This document shows positions 8,750 to 15,492 of a DNA stretch of 46,844 bases, in pieces. This DNA is from a virus. Under the pieces are notes generated by a model. It saw only the letters and a list, made by a program, of their open reading frames with translations. It was not told where the DNA came from and did not search any database. The stretch spans positions 1 through 46,844 of IMG/VR virus record IMGVR_UViG_3300025127_000069. One strand, given 5' to 3'. Positions within the stretch are counted from its first letter, which is position 1. Every line of letters starts with the position of its first letter. The position numbers were made by a program, and so were the translations under genes.

Positions 8750-9219
8750 TTCATCCTCTCTATATAGTTCCAGGGTATTTTGTAATACTCCTTGTTATTG
8801 TCATGGTATCTATCTCTATCACAATCTATTGTAATTATTTTTAATGCTTGATACCTTATTTTTTTTAACTCTCTTGCCATAGAAGAGTATGTAAATATAA
8901 TTAATGGTGCTATCCTATTCCATTTATCATATGATTCCATATCCTCTAATTTTAATCGAAGAATGTCCCTACATCCTTTAACTTCTATAAAATAAAAGTG
9001 ATTGCCTTTTACTACACAAGCATCAGGCATGTTTCTTAAAAATGCAGGGAACTTCATCCAGTATTTAGATAAGACTTTATTATCTAATTCATCAAAACCA
9101 ATCCTCATGTAGAACAAGTCGTTTCTATCTGCGAAATATTCGTCTGTCTTGGTCTGTGCTAAGTCTCTGTGATTACTACTCTGTCTCTCTTGAAAAGTTT
9201 TTTCGTAATCTCTTTTCAA
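8746..9219 (-). CDS. PD-(D/E)XK nuclease family protein (157 aa), TTG start
   Basis: The core motif is PDACVVKGNHFYFIEVKGC (about residues 65-83), that is PD, then a strand, then ExK, as in Holliday-junction resolvase/VRR-like endonucleases. An N-terminal helix (TDEYFADRNDLFYMRIGFDE) is consistent with the fold. The start is TTG, and an internal ATG would remove that helix. It sits between the SSB-like and helicase-loader genes. It probably cuts or trims recombination or replication intermediates; the substrate is unknown. Confidence 0.75.
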   Translation of the reverse strand: MKRDYEKTFQERQSSNHRDLAQTKTDEYFADRNDLFYMRIGFDELDNKVLSKYWMKFPAFLRNMPDACVVKGNHFYFIEVKGCRDILRLKLEDMESYDKWNRIAPLIIFTYSSMARELKKIRYQALKIITIDCDRDRYHDNNKEYYKIPWNYIERMK

Positions 9220-9222
9220 AGA

Positions 9223-9489
9223 TTAAAAAGGGATATCGTCTTTAAATGTTTCAGGATTCTCTACTAAATCAGGTTTACTTGTGGTATCCTTTTTAAAACT
9301 TTCAGCTTCTTCCTTTGTTGTTACCTTTATACTTTTATACTCTTTACCAGCCTTGCTCACATTATTCCATGCAGACAATCTGTACTCTTCATTTTTTATA
9401 ACTATAGTTCCTGTAAAATCAGGCTGTGTTTCTTTTGTTTTTTCATTTTCAAACAAAACACCTTTCATATTATTGTCATACTCAGACAT
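9223..9489 (-). CDS. Small SSB-like protein with acidic DDIPF tail (88 aa)
   Basis: A short beta-rich core (DFTGTIVIKNEEYRLSAW, then KEYKSIKVTT) is followed by a polar linker and the C-terminus KDDIPF. Many single-strand binding proteins end in an acidic D-D-I-P-F tip that recruits repair and replication proteins. The core also resembles the DUF736-type small phage proteins. Its end overlaps the SSB-like position expected beside RecT, RusA and the helicase loader. Single-strand DNA binding is inferred from the tail and the neighbours; a complete OB fold is not proven at this length. Confidence 0.6.
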   Translation of the reverse strand: MSEYDNNMKGVLFENEKTKETQPDFTGTIVIKNEEYRLSAWNNVSKAGKEYKSIKVTTKEEAESFKKDTTSKPDLVENPETFKDDIPF

Positions 9490-9901
9490 CTATCATCTCC
9501 TTTATTATTATTATGGTTTGTGGGTCTGTTGAATATATTTTAGTAGCTTCAACATGTACTACTTGTGAATCATCTTTGTACATAATACCATTTAGACAAT
9601 CCATTACAAATTTTATATAATTATCTATATCAGGTCTAGACTTACAATAGTATGGCACACCTTCTTTTAATTGATCGCTGTATTTGCCTGTTCTAAAGTG
9701 GTTTTTAGGTCTAGGTATATAAAAGTATAGCTGTAGATGTATATTGAAATTAAAAGGCAATTTAGGCTTCTTTTCTATTTTGCTTATAAAATCATCTTTC
9801 TCTGGTTTGGATGGGTCATAGGTAAAACCTTTTTTAGTATGTCTATGTCTCTTTTGAGCTATAGGCTTACCTGGAATAATTAATGATAGAGAGTCCACCA
9901 A
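9482..9901 (-). CDS. rusA-like: RusA-family Holliday junction resolvase (139 aa), TTG start
   Basis: The RusA signature is clear: RPDIDNYIKFVMDCLNG at residues 89-105 followed by YKDDSQV. Asp91, Asp93 and Asp110/111 correspond to the metal-binding aspartates. The N-terminus LSLIIPGKPIAQKRHRH is the usual first strand and basic loop. Length is close to the family norm (about 120-140 aa). The first codon is TTG with GTG next, and no strong Shine-Dalgarno was seen. It overlaps the following gene by 8 bases. It resolves four-way junctions formed by the RecT/YqaJ pathway encoded just upstream. Confidence 0.93.
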   Translation of the reverse strand: MVDSLSLIIPGKPIAQKRHRHTKKGFTYDPSKPEKDDFISKIEKKPKLPFNFNIHLQLYFYIPRPKNHFRTGKYSDQLKEGVPYYCKSRPDIDNYIKFVMDCLNGIMYKDDSQVVHVEATKIYSTDPQTIIIIKEMIDV

Positions 9902-9921
9902 TGACCCATTTTTACTTACAC

Positions 9922-10857
9922 TTATAATAGGTTGTTCAACCTTTCAAGTACTTCTTTTTTTGTAGGCTCAGAAAAATCATTAGATATAGTTTTTTTACCT
10001 GTTATTTTTAGTAGCATATCTTCTGCTTGTTGACCATTGCCATTCATTTTTATTTCTGACATCAAGCCATCAGCTGTGTCTTTAAATGAATAATCTATGT
10101 CCTGGTCCAGCACTACAGGATGTATTATCTCTTCAACTTCTTGATCTATTATTTTATCTGAATTTCCAACTGCACTAGACAATATTAAACTTTCTTTAGT
10201 TGTAGACTTAGGTAACTGTTTGTCTATTAATTGTCTTAACACAGTTTTTTTAGCCATTGCATCAAAGTTACTCTTCCATGGACTTGAGCTACTATTATAT
10301 CCTTTAGCAAACTTTTTCATATGATCTACAATTTCTTGTTTTGACATCAAGCACAATGTGTCACCACCATTGTTAAGTTTAGCATATGCATAGTATGCTA
10401 TAGGCTCTCCTCTTTCCCCTGTGACTAATGGTTTATGATAAAAGTTTGGATTGTATCCTTTAACATACTCATAATCATCATGTTCACATATTACATCTGC
10501 ATCAATCATTTTTATCATACCACTATTCCAAGCTAATTTAAGCATACCCCTATACTCAATTAAAAATTGCACATCTTTACCATATGGCACAAGAGCAGCT
10601 TCCATCAATGGACTGTTTGGTTCTAACCCAAACCTTGCAGATTCCATCATAGCTTTAATTAGTGACTTAGGATTGCATTGTTGTAACTTGTTATTACTTT
10701 GTACTGCTATTAAACAAGCATTAACAAACTGTTGTGTATTGCTGTTCATTGGTAACACAGATTGAAAAGCATCAGACCTTGACTTAATCATACCATAAAT
10801 ATCATTGGTTTTTTGTGTCAAAGCTTTTGTTTTCTTTTTTGACTCTTTTATATCCAT
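9922..10857 (-). CDS. recT: RecT-family single-strand annealing protein (311 aa)
   Basis: The RecT core is recognisable at about residues 45-220: QQFVNACLIAVQ, then CNPKSLIKAMMESARFGLEPN, then YGKDVQFLIEYRGMLKLAW, the hallmark pattern of the family. A variable acidic C-terminus follows. RecT anneals complementary single strands and works with a 5'-3' exonuclease, which is encoded by the overlapping upstream YqaJ gene. The two form the classic exonuclease-annealase pair for recombination-dependent replication and end repair. Confidence 0.95.
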   Translation of the reverse strand: MDIKESKKKTKALTQKTNDIYGMIKSRSDAFQSVLPMNSNTQQFVNACLIAVQSNNKLQQCNPKSLIKAMMESARFGLEPNSPLMEAALVPYGKDVQFLIEYRGMLKLAWNSGMIKMIDADVICEHDDYEYVKGYNPNFYHKPLVTGERGEPIAYYAYAKLNNGGDTLCLMSKQEIVDHMKKFAKGYNSSSSPWKSNFDAMAKKTVLRQLIDKQLPKSTTKESLILSSAVGNSDKIIDQEVEEIIHPVVLDQDIDYSFKDTADGLMSEIKMNGNGQQAEDMLLKITGKKTISNDFSEPTKKEVLERLNNLL

Positions 10858-11777
10858 TATCTTTCCTTTATTTTGATTATAAATCTTCTTTGACCATCTA
10901 CCTCTTGCATATATTCCTGGTGCAATTCAGGATGATCTTTTCTAAATTGTTTCATGTTAAACTTTTTACTTGGTTTTGTTTTTTTCCATGTAGCTAAGTC
11001 TAAACCATTGCTCGATAACAACTCACTGGTCTCCATTTTTTTCATTAATTTTAATTGTGTTTTTTCTATATCATCTTGCAATCTTTTTTTTGTTTTACTT
11101 AATTGGTTTAGACTATTTATATCTTCTAATTCATCATTAGATGCTTCACATATTTTATCAGGATCTACCTGGTTAAATACTTTTCTTGCATCTCTTGTGG
11201 ACCTGGGAATTGGTGGTACTTTTTTGCTTACATTGTTTAACCAAAAATCTACTAACTCTTGTCTCATGTTAGTTATAAACTCTTCATCTCTATAATATTT
11301 TTCTACAAAAAATTCTTTAGTATGACCTAAAACTAATCCACAAAAATATATGTATGGTGTCTGTGTAACCATCATTTGACCTTGTATCTGACAATAATAA
11401 TAATCAGGTATTTCACCATCCCAAAAAGTCATTGTTTTGTATTCTACAGGCACTTTTTCCTTAGTTACAAACCCATCTAAATTTGCTGTAATAAAACTAT
11501 ATCTATAATCAAACCTAATTTTATTATCATTAAACACCTTTAATCCAGTTTCCTCTTCAAACAATTTCTTTATGATAGGCTCTAAATCTCTGCCTAATCT
11601 CATATTTAAATTGTCATCTGTAGGTTTTACACCATTTACCTTTTCAAAGTATAAATCTACATTAGACTTATATGGATTGTGACCCAGCACTGCACTGACA
11701 TCACTCATACCAATTGAATATTGTCTTTCTTTTAGCCAAACTTCATAAGGCATCTCTTTTGTATTTATATATTTCAT
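10857..11777 (-). CDS. YqaJ-type 5'-3' exonuclease (lambda Exo-like, about 306 aa)
   Basis: Motifs are GMSDVSAVLGHNPY at 25-38, a RLGRDLEP helix with Glu near 68, ITANLDGFV (Asp near 103), PVEYKT (Glu near 114 and Lys near 116) and YYCQIQGQMMV. These are the ordered active-site elements of YqaJ/lambda exonuclease. The frame can start at a GTG at 11783, but the ATG two codons later has AAGGGG at ideal distance and is preferred. It degrades the 5' strand of duplex ends to give RecT its single-strand substrate. Its stop overlaps the recT start. Confidence 0.93.
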   Translation of the reverse strand: MKYINTKEMPYEVWLKERQYSIGMSDVSAVLGHNPYKSNVDLYFEKVNGVKPTDDNLNMRLGRDLEPIIKKLFEEETGLKVFNDNKIRFDYRYSFITANLDGFVTKEKVPVEYKTMTFWDGEIPDYYYCQIQGQMMVTQTPYIYFCGLVLGHTKEFFVEKYYRDEEFITNMRQELVDFWLNNVSKKVPPIPRSTRDARKVFNQVDPDKICEASNDELEDINSLNQLSKTKKRLQDDIEKTQLKLMKKMETSELLSSNGLDLATWKKTKPSKKFNMKQFRKDHPELHQEYMQEVDGQRRFIIKIKER

Positions 11778-11779
11778 CT

Positions 11780-12247
11780 TCACCCCTTTGTCTCTCTATA
11801 TATTTTTAAACATTGCTCTAAATTAAACTCTTCATCGCCATTTAGATTAAAATACTTTTTATCTACTACACAACTAAATGGTATGTATACAACTTTTTTT
11901 AATGGTATAAATACTAATGCTAAAATATCTACATCATATGTGTTGTAATGTTTTTCTTTATACACAGTTTTTTCACAACTTTTCATTTTTCTTGTGCTTC
12001 TGCATATTCTAAATTGATATGAATTTTTATTTCTTTTTTTACTTGTAGATTTTACTTGCACTTTAATAACATCACCATTATTTACTAATCCCAAATCAAA
12101 ACTCATATTACCATTAATTTCAAAACATTCATAGCCTTGCAATGCAATATCATACATAGCAAGGTACTCACCAGTCTTGCCTAATGATCTACTTATTTTC
12201 CCCAAGTTTTTCCTTGCATTTAGGACATTGCTTTTGCTCCATACCAT
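11780..12247 (-). CDS. PD-(D/E)XK-fold endonuclease-like protein (155 aa)
   Basis: The segment GKTGEYLAMYDIALQGYECF is the helix-strand opening of the restriction-endonuclease fold. MSFDLGLVNNGDVIKVQVKST supplies the Asp...QxK core found in the PDDEXK_11/group-I-homing-like family, where Gln replaces Glu. The C-terminal half has aromatic strands. The longest start at 12247 overlaps the upstream gene by 59 bases. An internal TTG near 12205 has AAGGA just before it and would still keep the fold, so the true start is uncertain. The neighbouring YqaJ gene suggests a DNA-processing role. Confidence 0.7.
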   Translation of the reverse strand: MVWSKSNVLNARKNLGKISRSLGKTGEYLAMYDIALQGYECFEINGNMSFDLGLVNNGDVIKVQVKSTSKKRNKNSYQFRICRSTRKMKSCEKTVYKEKHYNTYDVDILALVFIPLKKVVYIPFSCVVDKKYFNLNGDEEFNLEQCLKIYRETKG

Positions 12248-12437
12248 AAGTAGGCAATGTGCCTTTTTTATAATAATGATATGGGTTTTTAATATCAGCA
12301 GATTTTACTTCCCAACATTCCTCACAATCAGGACATAATTTTGGGAATTTATAATAGTTTATTACATCATCTGCTCTTTTTAATCTATTGTCATTTGGAT
12401 TGCGACTACAAAAAGCTTCATACCACCATCCATTCAT
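12189..12437 (-). CDS. Zinc-ribbon small protein (82 aa)
   Basis: Two CxxC pairs are visible: LCPDCEEC in the middle and QCPKCKEK near the end, a zinc-ribbon arrangement. The frame can begin at 12455, but the ATG at 12437 (MNGWWYEAF) follows AAGGAT at normal spacing and lies after the upstream stop, so it is preferred. The segment ending in PTYGMEQKQ separates the cysteine pairs. It may bind nucleic acid or a partner nuclease; no family recognised. Confidence 0.7.
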   Translation of the reverse strand: MNGWWYEAFCSRNPNDNRLKRADDVINYYKFPKLCPDCEECWEVKSADIKNPYHYYKKGTLPTYGMEQKQCPKCKEKLGENK

Positions 12438-12441
12438 AAGT

Positions 12442-13023
12442 TTATCCTTCTTCATCAGGCACCACCATTGCTACTTGATGTTTATGTGCTACATTTGATG
12501 TGCTTTGACCTGTAAACAATCTTACTTTGTTCATCATCAAATTCATCAATGTTATAAAATTCTTCATCTCACTAGGCTTATCTATCATCTTGACATAATC
12601 TGCCTGATTTAATGCTTGTAACATCCTGATAAGTTCAGTCATCAATGCACTTGATACATATTTCATACCCTCTGAAACTAATGCTGATTGTTGTGCCTGT
12701 AACTCATCTTTAATATCCCACCAGTTTTTTAATGTGTTATGATGTATACCTAACATCCTGGATATAGTTCTATATCTTGGTATTAAATCACCCTCAGCAT
12801 TTTCTTTTTGCATAGTTTCCATAAACATTAATGCAAAATGTTTTTCATCGATCCTGTAGTGACCTTTTTTATGTTCAAACAATGGTTCAAAATCCAGTGC
12901 ATTTTCATCAGGAAGTTTAACACCTAAAGATTTAGCTTGTATCTCTGCCTGTTCCTTATCCTGTGTAACACCATTTAATTTCTGTATTTGCTTATCTAAT
13001 AGTGCTTTTTGGTCTTTATTCAT
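12442..13023 (-). CDS. Helix-turn-helix protein (193 aa)
   Basis: A helix-turn-helix is visible at about residues 82-107 (RYRTISRMLGIHHNTLKNWW). A charged helical N-terminus and a helical C-terminal part (ALMTELIRMLQALNQADYV) flank it. The layout resembles phage small-terminase-like or regulator proteins that use a transposase-type HTH. It lies directly after the integrase gene with an ATGA overlap, far from TerL. It could regulate the early block or integration; a small-terminase role cannot be excluded. Confidence 0.6.
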   Translation of the reverse strand: MNKDQKALLDKQIQKLNGVTQDKEQAEIQAKSLGVKLPDENALDFEPLFEHKKGHYRIDEKHFALMFMETMQKENAEGDLIPRYRTISRMLGIHHNTLKNWWDIKDELQAQQSALVSEGMKYVSSALMTELIRMLQALNQADYVKMIDKPSEMKNFITLMNLMMNKVRLFTGQSTSNVAHKHQVAMVVPDEEG

Positions 13024-13583
13024 AAAGAATAATCCTCATATGCTGTGTCAATCATATCCTGATCAATACCAATGTATCTCAATGTCACAGCTGGGTTTTG
13101 ATGGTTTAACATTTTCATAACCAATGATAAGTTTTTAGTAGATTGGTATATATAGTATGCTAAAGTTTTTCTCATGGAATGTGTGCCAAAGTTTTGTATA
13201 CCTACATTATCTGCACTTCTCTTTAAAACTCTCCATGCATTAGTTCTATCTAAATGTTTATCTTTATTTTTTAAACTATGAAATAAATAATCATCACCTG
13301 ATATGTTATTCTTGTTAACATACTTAATTATTTCTTGCTTGATTAATTTGTTTAATTTAATTTTCTTTGACTTTTTAGTTTTTTGTTCATGTAATTGCAA
13401 ATAGTTTTTTATCTTACCATTGCTATCAAATAAATCTGAATATTTTAATGTTATGATGTCTGATATGCGAAGTATAGTATTAATTCCCATCCTGAACAAC
13501 AATGCATCTCGATCATTTCTTTTTTCTAAATTCTTGACCATTTTACTAATCAATGTTTTACTCTTTATAGGTTCAACAACCAT
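13020..13583 (-). CDS. int-like: Catalytic-core-only tyrosine recombinase (187 aa)
   Basis: All catalytic residues are present in order: Arg39 (LRISD), Lys68 (EQKTKKSKK), His135 and Arg138 (THSMRKT), His161 (LNHQNPAVTLRYIG) and nucleophile Tyr170. At 187 aa it is about half the size of a lambda-type integrase and lacks both the N-terminal arm-binding domain and the core-binding SAM-like domain. The start is well supported by AGGAGTTAAAATG. Such core-only recombinases are known in some phages and plasmids. It could act in integration or in dimer resolution. No recognisable repressor accompanies it. Confidence 0.9.
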   Translation of the reverse strand: MVVEPIKSKTLISKMVKNLEKRNDRDALLFRMGINTILRISDIITLKYSDLFDSNGKIKNYLQLHEQKTKKSKKIKLNKLIKQEIIKYVNKNNISGDDYLFHSLKNKDKHLDRTNAWRVLKRSADNVGIQNFGTHSMRKTLAYYIYQSTKNLSLVMKMLNHQNPAVTLRYIGIDQDMIDTAYEDYSL

Positions 13584-13600
13584 TTTAACTCCTAATAATA

Positions 13601-13663
13601 AGTGGGGCAGGAAAAAGAATGAATAAGGAATGAGCCTGGTTAGGACTCAAAACCTACCCCACT
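13601..13663. repeat. Inverted repeat upstream of integrase, candidate attachment site
   Basis: AGTGGGG and CCCCACT pair perfectly at the ends, followed inward by AGG/CCT after one mismatch. The outer stem encloses 49 bases. Inside it, TAGG-ACTCAAAA-CCTA abuts the 3' arm and resembles a degenerate T-arm. The element is 18 bases upstream of the integrase start in non-coding DNA and much more G/C-rich than its surroundings. A phage attachment site next to int, or an int leader structure, are the likeliest roles. Confidence 0.45.
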
Positions 13664-13665
13664 AT

Positions 13666-13674
13666 GTTTACAAA
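13666..13674 (-). promoter_or_regulatory. GTTTACAAA motif copy upstream of integrase
   Basis: On the minus strand it reads TTTGTAAAC and lies about 85 bases before the integrase start. It is a partial copy of the longer element found before two other leftward transcription units (14899-14918 and 17716-17735). It lacks the palindromic half. Confidence 0.3.
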
Positions 13675-13709
13675 ACTTACATATAATTTACATGATATCC
13701 AAAATATTT

Positions 13710-13883
13710 TTACTCATAATCACATGGATCATCCCAGTGTATAGTTTCAGACTCTAAACAAGTCCAAGAACCAATAGAATTACAATCTTTACATTCATAA
13801 TCAACTTCAGTAAATCCATGACTATCAAATCTTGCTATCTCTTTAAAGTTATCATGCTTACAATTATCATGTTTACAAATCAT
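13710..13883 (-). CDS. Small Cys/His-rich protein (57 aa)
   Basis: Begins MICKHDNCKHDNF and contains YECKDCNSIGSWTC, giving two or more possible zinc ligand pairs (CxxHxxxC and CxxC). The C-terminus is acidic (HWDDPCDYE). AAGGAT precedes the ATG. It resembles the 55-aa cysteine protein at the far end of the block in its first residues and size. Function unknown; a small zinc finger is the best description. Confidence 0.65.
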   Translation of the reverse strand: MICKHDNCKHDNFKEIARFDSHGFTEVDYECKDCNSIGSWTCLESETIHWDDPCDYE

Positions 13884-13918
13884 ATTATATCCTTAACTAA
13901 GAATTTATAAATTTAATC

Positions 13919-14128
13919 TCAGGTCTGTCTGTATTCAGATGGTGTTTCAACTTGTCTTTTAGCTTGTTCATTAAACTCTTTGACCAATCTGTTCATCTTA
14001 ACAGGATCTATTGAATTAATTTTAAAAACAAATCCATCTTCAGAAGGTATTCTAATAACAGGATCATCTGTATAATATAATCCTAAATTAAAATGTTCTA
14101 AAAATTTATGTAATATTGATAATAACAT
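13919..14128 (-). CDS. Hypothetical protein (69 aa)
   Basis: Not recognised. It has a hydrophobic-aromatic N-terminus (MLLSILHKFLEHFNLGLYY) and a polar helical second half ending SEYRQT. TAGGAGAATAAATAATG gives a good ribosome binding site, and the gene sits in series with its neighbours at 11-base spacing, so it is probably real. Confidence 0.6.
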   Translation of the reverse strand: MLLSILHKFLEHFNLGLYYTDDPVIRIPSEDGFVFKINSIDPVKMNRLVKEFNEQAKRQVETPSEYRQT

Positions 14129-14139
14129 TATTTATTCTC

Positions 14140-14277
14140 CTATTTATAAAACATTTGTCCATCATCTAAAATATAACATATCCACCAACAAACCAAACCT
14201 ATAATTGGTCCAACTATTGGCTCTGAACATACTAGTACAAAACCAACTATAAATAATATTGATTTAATAGTTTCCAT
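14140..14277 (-). CDS. Membrane micropeptide (45 aa)
   Basis: METIKSILFIVGFVLVCSEP is a first hydrophobic helix, IVGPIIGLVCWWICYIL a second, and DDGQMFYK a polar tail. The ATG overlaps the upstream stop by one base (TAATG), indicating coupled translation. Two short helices separated by a Glu-Pro turn suggest a hairpin in the inner membrane. No family recognised. Confidence 0.6.
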   Translation of the reverse strand: METIKSILFIVGFVLVCSEPIVGPIIGLVCWWICYILDDGQMFYK

Positions 14278-14840
14278 TATATACATCCTTCCTCAACTTC
14301 ATCAGCATATTTACATGCATTGTTGTATAGTTTATGATCCCATGTTTGGATTGCATCTACAAAAGAATTAAACCAATCTAAAACTTGTTTAAGGTTTTCT
14401 ATTTTCTTTTCATGAGTATGTATAATAGTTTCCAGAGCATCTTCTTTTGTAAGTGATTTATTATTAATTGATTTTATATAATCACTAAAATCATTTTCTG
14501 TGTTATCATCAGTTTTAGATAATTTCTTACTATAATCATGATATTGCTGAATAAAACTTACAATATCACTTGTTTCATGCAATGTAAATTGCTTTTTAAG
14601 TACATTCTCTAATTGTTGATCTTGTGGATCTAACATACTTTCCATAACTAATTTATTTACACCATCACAAATATTTTTTGGTGCATTGCTATATATGTTA
14701 CTGGAGTTATGAGAATGTCTTAAATCAGATTTATAGCCTAACTTTATTAACATATCATGATAAAGTTCTACATCATAATCTAATTTATGATTAACATTTA
14801 ATACTAATTTCATCTTAACAACTTTTGGATTTTTTTTCAT
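14277..14840 (-). CDS. Hypothetical early protein (187 aa)
   Basis: Not recognised. It is hydrophilic and helical, with His/Asp/Lys-rich stretches such as IVSFIQQYHDYSKK and ETIIHTHEKKIENLKQ. The frame is open further upstream, but the start at MKKNPKVVKMK is preferred because AAAGGA lies 7 bases before it. A conserved palindromic element ends about 60 bases upstream, so this gene is probably the first of a transcription unit. The spacing of His and Asp residues is not a recognised HD motif. Confidence 0.65.
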   Translation of the reverse strand: MKKNPKVVKMKLVLNVNHKLDYDVELYHDMLIKLGYKSDLRHSHNSSNIYSNAPKNICDGVNKLVMESMLDPQDQQLENVLKKQFTLHETSDIVSFIQQYHDYSKKLSKTDDNTENDFSDYIKSINNKSLTKEDALETIIHTHEKKIENLKQVLDWFNSFVDAIQTWDHKLYNNACKYADEVEEGCI

Positions 14841-14898
14841 TCTTTTTTCCTTTATTTTATTATAATTAAATAACCAATTCAACTATTTTAGTTAACAT

Positions 14899-14918
14899 AA
14901 CTTACGAAAGTTTACAAA
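14899..14918 (-). promoter_or_regulatory. Palindromic early-block regulatory element, copy 2
   Basis: AACTT-ACGA-AAGTT is followed by TACAAA. It is nearly the same as 17716-17735 and sits at about the same distance (roughly 60 bases) upstream of a start codon. Read on the minus strand it begins TTTGTAAACTT. On that strand a TTGACT lies just upstream and TAAGTT follows after 18 bases, a weak sigma-70-like pair. Confidence 0.5.
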
Positions 14919-14934
14919 CATAAGTCAAGCTTTT

Positions 14935-15012
14935 TTATTTCTCGTCTATAAAACAAGCTATGAATATTGTTAACAATAATATAATTAATCCTATAAATAA
15001 TAAATCAATCAT
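14935..15012 (-). CDS. Single-helix membrane micropeptide (25 aa)
   Basis: MIDLLFIGLIILLLTIFIACF followed by IDEK: essentially one transmembrane helix with a charged end. It starts inside the last codons of the upstream gene (overlap of 8 bases), with GGGAG before the ATG. The very short length makes the call tentative, but composition, ribosome site and placement agree. Confidence 0.45.
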   Translation of the reverse strand: MIDLLFIGLIILLLTIFIACFIDEK

Positions 15013-15472
15013 TATTTTCTCCCTTAATTTTAAAACAATGTTCCATAGTCTCCCAACCTGATTCTATAGCCATATCATGCATATCATCTGTAATATCATC
15101 CAATTGTTCATAAATTTCTTCATCTGTCATATGTTCTACATCTAAACGATGCCTAACATCATCTACACACCATTGTATTTTGAACTCAACTACTTTTTCT
15201 TTTTTTAATTGTTCTTTTTTAGCAATTAATTTATTTCTTGCTATTGCTGCAAGATCAGGATTAACTATCTTCAAATAGTCTTTTTTTCTCATGTATCCAC
15301 CATTTTTATAGATATATCCTAAATCCTCAGCTAACCAAGCAATTGAAGTATAAATATCATCTCTATCTATATCATCTTTATTACCATTTATTAATTGAAA
15401 TACTACTTTCTCTATGTATTCCAAGTTTTCAATAGCACTGGAATTATATGTTGTTGGTTTTGGTTTATTCAT
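15005..15472 (-). CDS. Hypothetical protein (155 aa)
   Basis: Not recognised. It is strongly acidic toward the C-terminus (DDVRHRLDVEHMTDEEIYEQLDD region) and has a Lys-rich helix in the middle (NKLIAKKEQLKKEKVV). A short N-terminal polar segment precedes an aromatic helix (SIAWLAEDLGYIYKNGGY). AGAGAGGATAAAATAAG precedes the start. Soluble, probably helical. Confidence 0.65.
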   Translation of the reverse strand: MNKPKPTTYNSSAIENLEYIEKVVFQLINGNKDDIDRDDIYTSIAWLAEDLGYIYKNGGYMRKKDYLKIVNPDLAAIARNKLIAKKEQLKKEKVVEFKIQWCVDDVRHRLDVEHMTDEEIYEQLDDITDDMHDMAIESGWETMEHCFKIKGENND

Positions 15473-15492
15473 TCTTATTTTATCCTCTCTTT

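Noticed and set aside
13601-13663. A complete tRNA gene next to the integrase
   Set aside because: The element is 63 bases with no D-arm or anticodon arm and a non-canonical 8-base T-loop.
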